A stretch of 64,000 bases of DNA, from positions 14,607,088 through 14,671,087 of the forward strand of contig OX465579.1 of the NCBI GenBank assembly GCA_950022655.1, given 5' to 3'. This document shows positions 43,690 through 54,557 of this stretch, in pieces. The translations under genes were made by a program, and so were the position numbers. The stretch is from Alentia gelatinosa. Its lineage: Eukaryota > Annelida > Polychaeta > Phyllodocida > Polynoidae. The notes beneath the pieces were generated by a model. That model saw only the letters and a list, made by a program, of their open reading frames with translations, made no database searches and was not told the DNA's origin. Numbering within the stretch: position 1 is the stretch's first letter; every line of letters begins with the position of its first letter.

Positions 43690-43840
43690 TCTACTTTGAA
43701 AACACATTCTGATTGGCTGAAAAATAACTTGGTACGCACTCAACCGAGTTTGACCGCTACGTAATTCACTCAGCTTCGCTTCGTGTATTAATCCATAGTC
43801 AAACTCAGTGAAGTATAGAGCAAGTTATTTTCATCTCGTG
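43690..43840 (+). repeat. Palindromic head, family P11
   Basis: Arms AATAACTTGGTACGCACTC..GAGTTTGAC and GTCAAACTCAGTGAAG..GCAAGTTATTTT flank CACTCAGCTTCGCTTCGTG. Same design as the other heads. Confidence 0.65.
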
Positions 43841-44094
43841 GGTTTGGTTCTAATTATCTCATTGGGGCCATGCACAAAGTATTTACGCACTGAAGGGATG
43901 GGATAGTGGTGGGGGTAGAAATATTGGGAAACTTTGCGTATGTTCCTTCTTTGTTCTATTGCAACGGGTCAGAAACCCGAGAAATTCTGCTTACTTACTT
44001 CATGGATGGCCCCAAACCAACATGCATTTATTAGTAAGCATGTTATCATGCCCCCAAATTTGGTCTTCTCTGGGGAAGATAACAAATAGAAAAC

Positions 44095-44228
44095 CTTACC
44101 CTTAGCCCTATCCCTATCCCTAACCCTATCCCTAACCCTATCCATAATCTTAACCCCAACCCGAACTCTATCTCTGACCCTATCCCTAGGCCTATCCTTA
44201 GCGCTATCCCTAACCCTAACCCTAAATA
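44095..44228 (+). repeat. Degenerate telomere-like repeat
   Basis: Irregular (CCCTAA)n and (CCCTAT)n hexamers, about 20 units, so an interstitial or decayed telomere-type tract. Confidence 0.85.
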
Positions 44229-44309
44229 TAATTGTACTCTTTTTTCAAATCCGCTTGTTTATTTGTTTAAATGCTAACTAGTCTGATATGTCCTTCTATA
44301 TGAGTATCT

Positions 44310-44690
44310 GAAATGGGTCGAGTTCTCCAATCGAATTTTCCAAAACGGGTCGAGGTCTCCTGACAACTACAAGTCGAGTTCTTTTCGGGTCGAGTTCTCC
44401 GGACAACTAAAGGTCGAGTTCGTTTCGAGTCGAGTTCTCTAGACATCTTCCAGTCGAGTTCTTTTCGGGTCGAGTTCTCCGGACATCTTCAAGTCGAGTT
44501 CGTTCCGGATCGAGTTCTCCGGACAACTAAAGGTCGAGTTCGTTTCGGGTCGAGTTCTCTAGACATCTAAAGGTCGAGTTCGTTTCGGGTCGAGTTCTCC
44601 GGACATCTTCAAGTCGAGTTCGTTTCGGGTCGGGTTCTCCAGACATCTACAGGTCGAGTTCGTTTCGGGTCGAGTTCCTCAGTAACCATG
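44310..44690 (+). repeat. 40-bp minisatellite with internal half-repeat
   Basis: About 9 units of 40 bp. Each carries GTCGAGTTCTCCGGACATCT followed by AAGTCGAGTTCGTTTCGG. GTCGAGTTC appears twice per unit at 24 and 16 bp spacing, so it arose from an asymmetric dimer. Confidence 0.92.
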
Positions 44691-44837
44691 CAGTTAGACG
44701 AGCAGACCTTATAAGGGCACCACTGGCAGACCTCACACTGATAAGCGCAATACGCCAACATGGCACACTCTGGGTGTGGCACGCACACTCGCATCACTCG
44801 CGCGTGTGCACGTGTATGCTTGATGGGGTGTGGTACT

Positions 44838-45279
44838 AAGAAAGAAATCGATGAGTATTTGGTCTGTGTCCTCGTTCGCCATCGAGTTTGGCGTGCGCAG
44901 TAATATGAACGAGGCGATAGCCGAGTGAATATTCTGAATCACTCCAAACGAGATGGTGAACAAGGACTCAGACCAATTTCGAATAGGTTTCTGATTTTAT
45001 CTTAGCCTGGAAATAGTTATCTCTTTATCACCCGTTGAGAATGAGTTACCGTTCTCGCAAGCCCGTTGAGAACGAGTTCATAATGCTAAGCCTATGGAGG
45101 TTTATACCAGGCTAACGGGGACTCAGACCAATTAATAGGTTTCTGATTTTATCTTTGCCTGGAAATACTCATCTGTGTATCCCCCATTGAGTATGAGTTA
45201 CCGTACTTGCAAACCGGTTGAGTATGAATTCCTAATGTTAAGCCTATGGACGTTTATACCATGCTAAGATAAAGTCGGG
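44838..45279 (+). repeat. Head-tail palindromic element, family P3, with two tails
   Basis: The head 44850-44985 has TTTGGTCTGTGTCCTCGTTC and complement AAGGACTCAGACCAATTT, centre GAGGCGATAGCCGAG. Two successive tails follow (44991-45117 and 45140-45279), each starting CTGATTTTATCTT.GCCTGG. Each carries a TTGAG..GAGTT word twice, then the conserved AATG.TAAGCCTATGGA block and ATACCA.GCTAA end. Confidence 0.85.
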
Positions 45280-45287
45280 GGATAAAT

Positions 45288-45684
45288 GAACAATAAACGA
45301 TGGTTTTGTGGACAGGCGGCCGTGAAGCAGAGCTCTGAGTTTGACACGTAGTAATACACGAGTGCTAGCGAGTGTATTATCATGTCAACCTCGAGTGATT
45401 TACAGAGCTGCCAGTCCACATAACCATCGTTTGATGCTTTTATCATCCATCTTTTCGAACAGATCGAACCCAGTAATTGCCATATTAAAAGGTGTTACAC
45501 TTCTTTGCTCTATAGCAAAACGGGACTATTTTTCCTGTATACCATGGCTTTGAGGTCGTATACCACTTATTTGGATCCGTATACCACTGTTATGGAATCT
45601 GACAGGTTTTATACAATGGGTCGTGGTTTGCTGAGTCCTCTACATTTTCTGTGGGGACTTTGTATACGGTGGATAATAAAAGCC
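45288..45684 (+). repeat. Head-tail palindromic element, family P1, copy D
   Basis: Head from AACGATGGTTTTGTGGACAG at 45296, centre CACGAGTGCTAGCGAG. The tail has GTATACCATGG, CGTATACCAC and CGTATACCAC words, ending at GGTGGATAATAAAA. Immediately follows P3. Confidence 0.85.
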
Positions 45685-45775
45685 GGTCTGAACATGGAAG
45701 GGGAATCACGGAGGGGATTTCCCCGCAGCTGAGCGACGTCCTAAAATCAATCCGTAAACTGAGGAGTGGTAGAGT

Positions 45776-47728
45776 AGGGGAGGGTGGGTGGGAGGAAGGA
45801 AGGAAGGTAGTTAAGGAGGGAGAGATTGAGGGATGGGTGGAGGGAAGAGGGGAGGGAGGGTGGGAGGAAGGGATGGATGGAAGGAGGGAGGGATGGAAGA
45901 ATGGATGGAGGGAGGGATGGAGGGGGATGGGAGGGATGGATGGAGGGAAGGAGGGTGGGAGGGGTGGATGGAGGGATGGAGGGAGGGTGAGAGGGAGGGT
46001 GAGAGGGAGGGAGGGGGATGGGAAGGAAAGAGGGAGGGAGGGTGGGTAGGAGGGTGAGAGGGATGGATAGATGGAAGGAGGGATGGATAGATGGATGGAT
46101 GGAGGGAGGGAGGGGTGGATGGGAGGGAGGGAGGGATGGAAGGAGAGAGGGAGGGTTGGAGGGATGGATGGATGGAGGAATGGGCGGAAGGAGGGTGGGA
46201 GGGAGGGTGGGAGGGATGGATGGAGGGATGGGGGGAGGGAGGGTGGGAGGGAGGGGGGATGGGAGGGAGGGTGGGAGGGATGGATGGAGGGATGGAGGGA
46301 GGGAGGGAAGGAGGGTGGAGGGGGGAAGGAGGGTTGAAGGGAGGGAAGGAGGGGGGTGGATGGGAGGGAGGGAGGAATGGAAGGAGGGAGGGAGGGAGGG
46401 AGAGCAGGAGGGAGGGAGGGAGGGTCGGAGGGAGGGAGAGAGGGGGGGGGGGTGGGAGGGAGAGATAGAGATAGAGGGAGGGAGTGAGGGAGGGAGGCAG
46501 GGTGTGAGTGAGGGAGGGTGGGAAGGTGGATGGGAGGGAGAGATAGAGGGAGGGAGTGAGGGAGGGTGGGAGGGTGTGAGTGAGGGAGGGTGGGAGGGTG
46601 GATGGGAGGGAGAGATACAGGGAGGGAGTGAGGGAGGGTGGTAGGGTGTGAGTGAGGGAGGGTGGGAGGGTGGATGGGAGGGAGAGATACAGGGAGGGAG
46701 TGAGGGAGGGTGGGAGGGTGTGAGTGAGGGAGGGTGGGAGGGTGGATGGGAGGGAGAGATAGAGGGAGTGAGTGAGGGAGGGTGGGAGGGTGTGAGTGAG
46801 TGAGTGAGGGAGGGTGGGAGGGTGGATGGGAGGGAGAGATAGAGGGAGGGAGTGAGGGAGGCAGGCAGGGTGTGAGGGAGGGAGGGAGGGAGGCAGGGTG
46901 TGAGGGAGAGATAGAGGGAGGGAGTGAGGGAGGCAGGCAGGGTGTGAGGGAGGGAGGGAGGGAGGCAGGGTGTGAGGGAGGGATACAGGGAGGGAGGGAG
47001 GGAGGCAGGGTGGATGGGAGGGAGAGATAGAGTGAGGGAGTGAGGGAGGGTGGGAGGGTGTGAGTGAGGGAGGGTGGGAGGGTGGATGGGAGGGAGAGAT
47101 ACAGGGAGGGAGTGAGGGAGGGTGGGAGGGTGTGAGTGAGGGAGGGTGGGAGGGTGGATGGGAGGGAGAGATAGAGGGAGGGAGTGAGGGAGGGTGGGAG
47201 GGTGTGAGTGAGGGAGGGTGGGAGGGTGGATGGGAGGGAGAGATAGAGGGAGGGAGTGAGGGAGGCAGGCAGGGTGTGAGGGAGGGAGGGAGGGAGGCAG
47301 GGTGTGAGGGAGGGATACAGGGAGGGAGGGAGGGAGGCAGGGTGGATGGGAGGGAGAGATAGAGTGAGGGAGTGAGGGAGGGTGGGAGGGTGTGAGTGAG
47401 GGAGGGTGGGAGGGTGGATGGGAGGGAGAGATAGAGGGAGGGAGTGAGGGAGGGTGGGAGGGTGTGAGTGAGGGAGGGTGGGAGGGTGGATGGGAGGGAG
47501 AGATAGAGGGAGGGAGTGAGGGAGGCAGGCAGGGTGTGAGGGAGGGAGGGAGGGAGGCAGGGTGTGAGGGAGGGATACAGGGAGGGAGGGAGGGAGGCAG
47601 GGTGGATGGGAGGGAGAGATAGAGTGAGGGAGTGAGGGAGGGTGGGAGGGTGTGAGTGAGGGAGGGTGGGAGGGTGGATGGGAGGGAGAGATAGAGGGAG
47701 GGAGTGAGGGAGGCAGGCAGGGTGTGAG
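45776..47728 (+). repeat. G-rich minisatellite array with 72-bp and 260-bp periods
   Basis: About 1.95 kb of GGGA/GGTGG-type sequence, almost no C on the plus strand. From about 46500 a 72-bp unit is clear (GATGGGAGGGAGAGATA starts at 46529, 46601, 46673, 46745). Later a 260-bp unit containing a 72-bp subunit appears (AGAGTGAGGGAGTG blocks 260 and 332 bp apart). The minus strand reads as long proline/serine frames, an artefact of stop-free simple sequence. Strong purine asymmetry suits triplex or G-quadruplex formation. Confidence 0.95.
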
Positions 47729-48514
47729 TGCGTGCGCTGTGCACGTCCCTCAGCCGCCCTCACCTGGAGGATCGCATTGTCCCGTGGCACGCGCCTTGCA
47801 CGGCGGCCGACCGTTGACCGAGCACGTGAATAATTCATGGGAAGCGTCTTCTACCTCCCTCTGTTCAGGAGTGCTGACTCGGCAGAATGACATACTCGCA
47901 TAATGCCCCTCTCTGTCTGTGCGCCGCGGATCGCCCTGAATCCCATCCTCCTGCTCTTCCCGATAGACATGTGTCAGCGATTTGACGCGTTATTCTTATG
48001 AATCCAGACAGTCTGCCTGGTATGTTGGCAAGGCAGCTGTCTCTCTCTGGCAGTCTAGATACCATAGATTTGTATTTGTTACCTCCCCGGGTGAATTGTT
48101 ATCCCTTTTTTCACTGCTGACTACGATTTATATCATCGCTAACGTCTATAGCTCTCGTTTCCGGCACCATCAGTCAAATTCAGCATTTGATCCACTCGGT
48201 ATATATACATTAGAAATGGTCCCTGAAAATGTTGTTTATATATAGAATAACCTGTCAATGCTTCACAGCTACATTTCAAATAGATACCTCATATGTAAAA
48301 GGTGGTAATTTGCTGTGAACCAATGTAGATGTATAAAGTTAGCAAGAAATGACATTTAAACATTTCTCAAGCTAATAAGTAGTAAGACAAATTAGATGGA
48401 ATAGAAATGGCGTGAATAGATACAAAATATCTATTTTAGGGTCAATTCCTGTGCTTAAGTGGGGATAATGCAGGTTTTGAAAAATAGACTCATCTGTGGT
48501 GATATCAGATTACC

Positions 48515-48515
<1 letters not shown>
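47729..48515. other. No gene recognised
   Basis: A short CpG-rich patch (47725-47830) flanks the array, then AT-rich sequence. No supported frame. Confidence 0.55.
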
Positions 48516-48546
<31 letters not shown>

Positions 48547-48576
48547 TGTATGTATGTATGTATGTATGTATGTATG

Positions 48577-48635
<59 letters not shown>
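48516..48635. repeat. TATG/TA compound microsatellite
   Basis: (TATG)n to about 48582, then (TA)n to about 48632, ending TACATGCATACAGACATACATAC. Confidence 0.96.
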
Positions 48636-49291
48636 GCATACAGACATACATACTTCCTTTGGTCCTTTTCTCCTTTGTTCCTTTTCGGATGGATTCCCAT
48701 GTTGTGGCTCAATGAGGTTAATAAGTGTGCACTATGACCTGTCAAGCTGGTCGTTGGTGTTCTATTGTGTCTGTTGTTTACCAAAAATACTCACTTTATT
48801 CACGCCTCTCCAACGTAGGCGTTAATGCGTTCACGTCCCTCCTGTTATTGACGCCACAATTAATACACCTACACTCTTCCGATGACGTCACTGGGTAGTG
48901 TCATCTGCACAACAGGTGGATGAGATTGGTGTTTGTTTTTCGCGTTATCCTGCCAGAAGACCTAAATGGCAATACTTGAGGAGTATTGCAAGCTGCCTAT
49001 TTAACCTAAACTGGGATTCACACGATGGGACACATTGGCCTGAGACTGGTGTACTTCACACCTTTTCACCAGTCGGCTGCTATTTCTAGCTGGGTACAAA
49101 GTTTCACAGATTGGGGAGTTCTACAGTCTCAGGGTAACATGGCGGAATCAATTCACATGGGAAGACTTACCAGGTACATAGTCTCACCCATACACCCCTA
49201 CACAGGGTACACAGGGTACACAGGGTACACAGTCACCGACTCAGTGCACTTCCCCATGTGAATAGGTGTTATTTGGGACCACTGAGACTCA
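48636..49291. other. No gene recognised; short 10-bp tandem
   Basis: A TACACAGGGT tandem of four units lies at about 49199-49231. GGGATTCACACGATGGGA near 49013 is shared with the foldback at 50757. Confidence 0.55.
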
Positions 49292-50700
49292 CAGATATTA
49301 TTTTTTTTAGATCATTTTATTTACCCTGGGTACGATTAGGCAGTAACTTCCTGTTTACAATCAATAACCAGCATTCATAAGTCTCTGTAAACTGTAGTAG
49401 CTACGATTCCCTAACTGGCTAGGAGCATATTTAAAACAACATTTGAATACATATAATAAAGATTGGCATTTCCATAATACCGTTCAGTAGGTATTAGATA
49501 TTATCCATAGTGTATGTGTCTCTTGTTACCGACAAGTTATGATCACAAGTACAAATCCTGGTATCATACATACATCAACAGTAATGGTCTTCAATTCATT
49601 TCACATAGTATTGTTTGAAAAGCTCATCAAACGTTTTTTTATTTTTTTTTATTTACTTTTATTGTATCTCTCGTTAGGTACAAGTCTTTCAGATACAAAT
49701 ACAGGCATGAATACAAGGATAACAGTAACAGATTCACCATGAGTTTGAACAAATTTCTTCAATATGTACTGAGATGAGATGGAATATTGGTCATCTTGCG
49801 AATAACAGAAAAATATCTAACTGCCTATACAGCTGATTACTCTTGTTTTAAAGTCCTCCAAATTACTACTGGTTTGGACATCACTTGGAAGAGCATTCCA
49901 CAGCCGAGCCCCTCTCAGATATGGGCTCTTGAGAATCATATTACTTTTAGTGCAATATATCTTAAAAATAATTTTGTTAGTCACAGTTAGTAATAGACGC
50001 AAAAAGATAGAACTAAAAATTCAAGTATAGGCTATCAGAAAATGGGGATATAAATAAGGAGACCATTCCACATATATTAAATTATAAATAGTGTAGACGG
50101 CTATTTGAGAGAACAGTTTTTTCTTTATATTTAAATTTAGGATAGGTATCGATGCTTCATATTCACTTAGCATTTTATTCCAATGTTGGGCAGTTTTATA
50201 CAATACACTTCTTTTAAATGCAATGCGAACAACTTGATTAACATACAGTACAGGCGCATCATGTAAGCGTGTATTTCTAGGCAGTATAACAATATAGTTT
50301 TGGTCTCTACTACGTAGGTAAGCAAATTTTCTAGTGGCTGAGTCTCTTCTTTCTGATAAGAAATTAATGTTGGCATCCCTAAGCAAAGTTGCTATATTAG
50401 TTCTCAGTGGGCATCTATAGGCAATCCGTAAAGCTCGATTCTGCAGCAATTGGATTTTTGTCAGTGTTTTTTTATTTGATTCATGAAATAAAATATTCCC
50501 ATATTCCGCATATGGTAACACTTTGGTTTTGTATAGTAGGATTGATTGAGATTTAGTTAAATATGTTCTGATTTTAGCCATCAGGTAAATTTTGTGTGCA
50601 AATTTCCGAATGATTTCTTTCTTGTGGGGCTCATATGTCAATTTTTCATCTAACATTATTCCCAAATAGTTAAATTTATTTACATTTGGGGAGAATGTGT
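49292..50700 (-). pseudogene. Antisense LINE fragment (RT thumb, C-terminal domain, 3' UTR)
   Basis: Minus-strand frame 50021-50665 encodes YEPHKKEIIRKFAHKIYLMA, ALRIAYRCP and FKRSVLYKTAQHWNKM, the post-polymerase half of a CR1/Jockey-like RT. A further in-order piece at 49817-50002 (SNMILKSPYLRGARLWNALP) repeats the same end region. This suggests two overlapping fragments or an internal duplication. The 3' end is near 49292, by a run of A on the minus strand. 5' truncated. Confidence 0.82.
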
Positions 50701-50756
50701 GAAATACATTTGTCCCACTAAAATGTCCCGCTAAATTTTAAACCTGTTTAAAGTCA

Positions 50757-51139
50757 AAATCTCATGAGATTCTGTTCCTTGTTAGGGGTGATTGTAGCCG
50801 ACAATTGCAAGGGAAAAAAGTCGTCTCAGCAAAATCGAACCCTGTCATTCACACGAGGAGATGGTGTTTCAGTACCGAATCTCAACAGGATTTGTCTCAG
50901 ACAAACGGCCATTTGAGGTACGTGAATCGCATCGTATGAATCCCACTTAAGCGAGATTCACACGATGGGATTCATGTACCTCACAGGGTGTTTGTTTGAA
51001 ACAAATCCTGCTGAGATTCTGTACTCAAACACAATTTCTTCGTCTAAATTGTAGGGTTCTATTCCCCTGAGACTTGTTTTTCCCCAGCAATTGTTGGCGA
51101 CATTTACAGTTAAAAAGGAACAGAATCCCATGAGATTTG
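50757..51139. mobile_element. Foldback element, 380 bp imperfect palindrome
   Basis: Arms of about 190 bp pair across a centre near 50950 (CCCACTT..AAGCGAGATTCACACGATG). Examples: AATCTCATGAGATTCTGTTCC against GGAACAGAATCCCATGAGAT, and GACAATTGCAAGGG against CAGCAATTGTTGG. Noncoding. It inserts just beyond the antisense LINE. Confidence 0.8.
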
Positions 51140-51439
51140 GAACCAATTACTACAGTCATTTGAAACTGAAGTCTTTGAATACTTTAATGGCACGGATGGC
51201 ATGGTTAAATGCTTTTGCCATGTCGCCTATTCAGAAAATGATATATGTTTCGCTGGTTTGCTGTATTGTGTTGTGCGTCTATATTGTATGTCCTAAAATG
51301 TAAGTATCAGTGAAATCATACTGCTTATAATTGTATCCTACTCGATCAATCTGTATGCTTTTCCCATTGGAGCAACTAAGAAGACTACGAACATTGAATT
51401 ACTAAGGACGGCATGAACCTTTCATTATAATATACGTAA

Positions 51440-51772
51440 ACAGTGTTACTGTGGCTGTACGTGATAAATACGCGGTAAAATTGACGATAAAACGAACCGA
51501 TGCCGAAGGCAGCGATTCATTTTATCCTCAAATTTACCGCGAATTTATCACATACAGACACAGTATATCTGTTTTCGTATTATTATTTACCTTAAAATAT
51601 CCAATTTTTAACGTTGCTTCTGGGTGTTTTTTTTTTCTATTTCGCCGCCGTACATGCCCAGTACGCCACATACATACCCCGTACGTCACCTATGTGTCGT
51701 ACAGATATAAATATGACATTGGTAGGAGCGGGCCTTATGTGTAAGATATACTTCCACAGGTATATAATAATG
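51440..51772 (+). repeat. Head-tail palindromic element, family P7, copy B
   Basis: Head about 51447-51580 (CTGTACGTGATAAATACGCGG, centre GATGCCGAAGGCAGCG, then CCGCGAATTTATCACATACAG). The tail runs from TATTATTTACC to GGTATATAATAA with GTACGCCAC, CGTACGTCAC and GTACATG words. Confidence 0.8.
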
Positions 51773-51871
51773 TTGAATTACAGATGAGAGTTATACAACA
51801 GTCGATTTAGTACTTACTGACGTTCAACATTAAACATCGAGAATTATATGATTGTTCTAGTTTTGTCTGTA

Positions 51872-52268
51872 GGCCTGTCTCCACTGTGTGACTGGGGGAG
51901 CTTGCGATCCTGTACCTCCAGCCTCAGACTGGAGGTACCGGCTTGGCGTACCGCATGTACCTCGGATCGCAAGATATCATCGATTCTGTGTGGAGACACC
52001 CTCGCTTGCGACTGGAGGGCTTGCGATTCTGGGTACATAGGGTACGCCTAGTCTCAGACTGGGCGTACCAAATATCAAACATGTTTGATATTTAAAAAAC
52101 GCTTGCGATCCGGGGAACATGGGGTGTACCGGTACGCCCAGTCTCAGACTGGAGGGAACTTGCTGTCTCCACTATGCGTTTTGCCGAGTTGCGATCCTGG
52201 AGGTACGCCCAGTCTCAGACAGGACGTACCTATGTACCTAGAATCGCACAGTGGAGACAGGGCTTTAA
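51872..52268. mobile_element. TIR MITE with internal hairpins
   Basis: About 397 bp with ends GCCTGTCTCCACTGTG and its complement. The interior repeats CTTGCGATC and several GTCTCAGACTGG hairpins (GTACGCC.AGTCTCAGACTGG). TA-rich flanks; family not assigned. Confidence 0.8.
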
Positions 52269-52270
52269 GA

Positions 52271-53112
52271 GAGGTCCATGGAAGAACGCCTAATGTAGAT
52301 GGCGATTGTATTATTCTCTATATATTTCTCATTGAATTAAAAAAAAACCCCAAAAAAACAACAAAAAAACTGTGAAGTACATGAACCCCACAGTGTGAAT
52401 TCCACTTTAAATCCGACCTTTCATTATACTACTCACACAATGCATCGGTTTCATGGAAGCCGCCATACAGCAGTATCACGGTTCAATACAACCGATATCA
52501 AACATTGAGGGTATTACAATGAAAGTGCTTCACTGGGTATCAATAGTTAAAAACTCCATGGATTACTTTCGGTTCTATATTACTTGTATTGGTATTAGTC
52601 TATAACAAATCTTATTGTATTGGTCTTTTTTTTACCCCATTCATTGTGTATACCTTTGATGAAGGTATAATTGTCTTGTCTTTGTTCAATCCTGTTTGTA
52701 GAGACCATTTTCCTACCCCTAATAAAAAAACTCCATAGGCTTAACATTGGGTCACTGTATTCGGTCTGGAGTTCAGAAAAATTTAAATATCGCTCTAGTG
52801 GGATACACTTGACAAATGACTTCATCTGTTAATGTTGAAGTAATTTACGCGATCTTGCCATCGTGCAATAAACAACAACACGACTAACTCTTGTTTGGTT
52901 TCTCCATATTACTTTCTGTATTTCTATTTCCAGACGAACTATACCAACTTATGGATGGCCTACCCTCTAGTACTGCACACACAGTAAGTATACGCTACGA
53001 CTCCCATTGTCTGTACTTATTGATTAATAATGCATCATCGTCCTCATGATGCATGAGCATAAAAACACTACGCATAGTTTATTTAGCAAGAATATTGATG
53101 ACTAAGTGTGGA
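52271..53112. other. No gene recognised
   Basis: Contains a stray inverted piece of a P2-type tail near 52710-52765 (CCTACCCCTAATAA, then CTCCATAGGCTTAACATTGGG). Otherwise unique-looking. Confidence 0.55.
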
Positions 53113-53116
53113 TAAT

Positions 53117-53301
53117 AGGTTGCCCATGGCCAGTGGTCAGGGGTGGTCATTGCCCCCCCTGGTGAAACTACTCTACACTCGCGCACCCCTGCGCCACCTC
53201 TCCGCTCTCGGCCGCACTAAACATCAAAGTGCGCGAGTGCGACACTGTCCTCTGTCTCATTCGCTTCACTGGTCTCCTTCGCTCAACACCTATTTTTTCT
53301 A
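53117..53301 (+). repeat. Split direct repeat A1
   Basis: GGTTGCCCATGGCC..CACCTATTTTTTCTA. Nearly identical to A2 (57953-58137), differing at a few bases (AGT versus TTT after GGCC). Confidence 0.95.
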
Positions 53302-53410
53302 TCGCTCCTTGGCATATCGCCCTCCGTACCTTCGGTCTCCGTATTCCCCTGAATATCGGCAGACGAGGACAGGGTTACCAAGCGATTCAGTAAGGAATTA
53401 TAGTACAGTC

Positions 53411-54557
53411 ATGTTGACCAGAAGCGCTGTGGCGGCATCCGCACCCGCGGAGGCCGAGACGGACTCGGAAATAACGATAAGACAGCCGGCAGCCGAGAGC
53501 GACCACGTGGACTCGGTATCTCAACAGGGAACGAGCGCCAGCGCACGGACTCGGACTTCGCGCATCACAGCCCTGGAGGCCAACCTCGGGGGGGGTCAGG
53601 ACGGACGTCAACGAGGTAAAGACAGACGTCGGTGAAGTCAGGACGGATATGACTAAAATATCGCGCCAGATGGACGGCATGATGGACGCGATCATGCAGA
53701 TCTCCAGACCGACCTCGCGCCGGGCCGGCTCACGGGCTTCCTCAGCGGCCGAACGGACGAGAGACTGGGCCCAGGATCAGAACGAGCGCCTCCTCCCCGC
53801 GCCCAGGGCACTCCGAGAGGCATACACGACCGAGGAACACCTCCAGCGTGAATTCGGCCGTGAGGCCATGCGACACGACCGCACAACGGGTAAGAGCCTA
53901 CTTTCGTACATGTTTATGGACAGAGATGGGGTGTACACGCTGCACCAGAAACTGGACCTACGGTCGAGCCTCGGGCCTCTGGAGTACATTTCATGTTTTG
54001 TGGCCTTATTGAATGACGATCGCGCCTTGCACCCCGAGGACAAGGAGCATATGTTCAAACATCTATACCAGGTGACCGTTGATGCGCAGGCACGGCCGTG
54101 GGCCGGCGTCAGACGCTGGTCAAACTACGTTTTCGACCAGGTCGAGTCGGGCAGGATGCGATGGTCGGATCACGGCCGGATACAGGAAGAACGTGTCCGG
54201 CTCGCGATGACCAGTGCCCACACCGCAAACAACAGTCAAAACACGGAGACCGGACGTGCTCGGGGGAGCGAGGCCCCGTGCCGGGACTTCAATGGAGAGA
54301 GGGGGTGCCGCCACCGCAGCGACCACACTGAAGGGGGTATCCGGTGGTTGCACGTGTGCACGTTTTGCGACTCTGTGGACACGACAACACGGCGGCTCCC
54401 CCTGTACCCACACCGCGGCGGGTACCCCAGGCGGGGTATCAACTGCAGGCTACTACCAGGCCGGCGGCAGCGCAGAGTGTGGTACACCAACCCCAGCCGA
54501 GTTAAAAAAACGGGCCGGCCGCGCCCCGCCAGTAGACGAGGCGCGCAACAAAGATGA
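53411..54557 (+). CDS. Ngaro Gag-like protein (one homopolymer frameshift)
   Basis: Starts at ATG 53411 after A1. The first part (frame to 53635) is acidic and leads into a coiled-coil-like segment. The frame must change within a run of eight G at about 53588-53595, after which it is open from before 53649 to 54557. The second part contains a conserved Gag core (LLSYMFMDRDGVYTLHQKLD, LGPLEYISCFVAL). It then has a zinc-binding-type motif C.DFN..GC....H followed by H.C..C (residues about 211-240 of the downstream frame), typical of DIRS/Ngaro Gag. It overlaps the RT ORF by about 340 nt. The extra G may be an assembly error. Confidence 0.85.

Noticed and set aside
45747..47838. Two antisense frames of about 670 codons rich in Pro, Ser, Leu and His
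   Set aside because: They are readings of the stop-free CCCT-type strand of the G-rich minisatellite. All frames are open and the repeats have no protein-like conservation.
48459..48825. Repetitive Tyr/Ile/Val/Cys proteins on both strands
   Set aside because: Readings of the TATG/TA microsatellite.
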